Translations under genes and position numbers: made by a program
Shown here: positions 5,390 through 5,485 of the stretch, one piece after another
Numbering within the stretch: the stretch's first letter is position 1
Layout: every line of letters begins with the position of its first letter
Notes under the pieces: model-generated
Database searches by the model: none
What the model was told of the DNA's origin: nothing
What the model saw: only the letters and a program-made list of their open reading frames with translations
Assembly: GCA_012735355.1 (NCBI GenBank)
Contig: JAAYHP010000396.1
Span: 1 to 5,485 of the forward strand
Direction of reading: 5' to 3'
DNA: 5,485 nt
DNA from: Lysinibacillus sp.
GTDB taxonomy: Bacteria; Bacillota; Bacilli; Bacillales_A; Planococcaceae

Positions 5390-5485
5390 GAAAATTGATT
5401 TCCGTTCCGGGGACGCTTTCCACGGGCCCGACTCGAGCCTCCTCGGAGCTTGTTCCTCGCTCCTGCGGGGTCTCGAGTTTCGGGC
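5390..5485. repeat. Left part of a GC-rich palindromic intergenic repeat (truncated by window edge)
   Basis: This part begins with the terminal inverted repeat GAAAATTGATT (5390-5400), whose exact complement closes the part at 41-51. Inside it, GCCCGA-CTCGAG (5426-5437) pairs with CTCGAG-TT-TCGGGC (5472-5485), a 12-bp stem with a two-base bulge. Within that, GGAGC (5445-5449) pairs with GCTCC (5459-5463) around a 9-base loop. The G+C richness contrasts sharply with its surroundings and it carries no evident ORF. Joined over the shared 11 bases to 1-51 it gives an element of about 136 bp that is palindromic almost throughout. It resembles an abundant class of intergenic repeats I recall from Bacillaceae genomes, but I cannot confirm the family name here. 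Confidence 0.78.

Overview
The window is AT-rich chromosomal DNA, most likely from a Bacillus-like member of the Firmicutes (Bacillaceae). The reasons are strong AAAGGAGG-type ribosome binding sites, a CcpA-type cre palindrome, U-tract intrinsic terminators, and proteins resembling Bacillus families (a YdfK-like DUF554 protein, a YdgK/Bcr-like drug exporter). I do not assign a species.

Layout: three genes read leftward. From right to left they are a DUF554 membrane protein (4198 to 3518), a Bcr/CflA-type MFS exporter (3359 to 2106, closed by an intrinsic terminator at 2046-2071) and a B12-binding-type radical SAM protein with a DUF4080-like C-terminus (1889 to 144). The gaps of 158 and 216 bases, the terminator between the last two, and separate ribosome sites and promoter candidates suggest three largely independent units rather than one tight operon. 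A 324-base AT-rich divergent region (4199-4522) separates them from a rightward short-chain dehydrogenase/reductase (4523-5260). That gene has a near-consensus cre site and a sigma-A-like promoter upstream and an 18-bp terminator hairpin downstream. I see no pathway linking the four genes.

Both window ends lie inside a GC-rich, strongly palindromic intergenic repeat. The right end carries its first part (5390-5485) and the left end its last part (1-51). The two parts share 11 bases and together make an element of about 136 bp with 11-bp terminal inverted repeats. This is the most distinctive structure in the window and probably explains why the sequence stops where it does. I found no RNA gene, CRISPR array, transposase, phage gene or defence system. 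Apart from the repeat, this is an ordinary housekeeping/accessory stretch.
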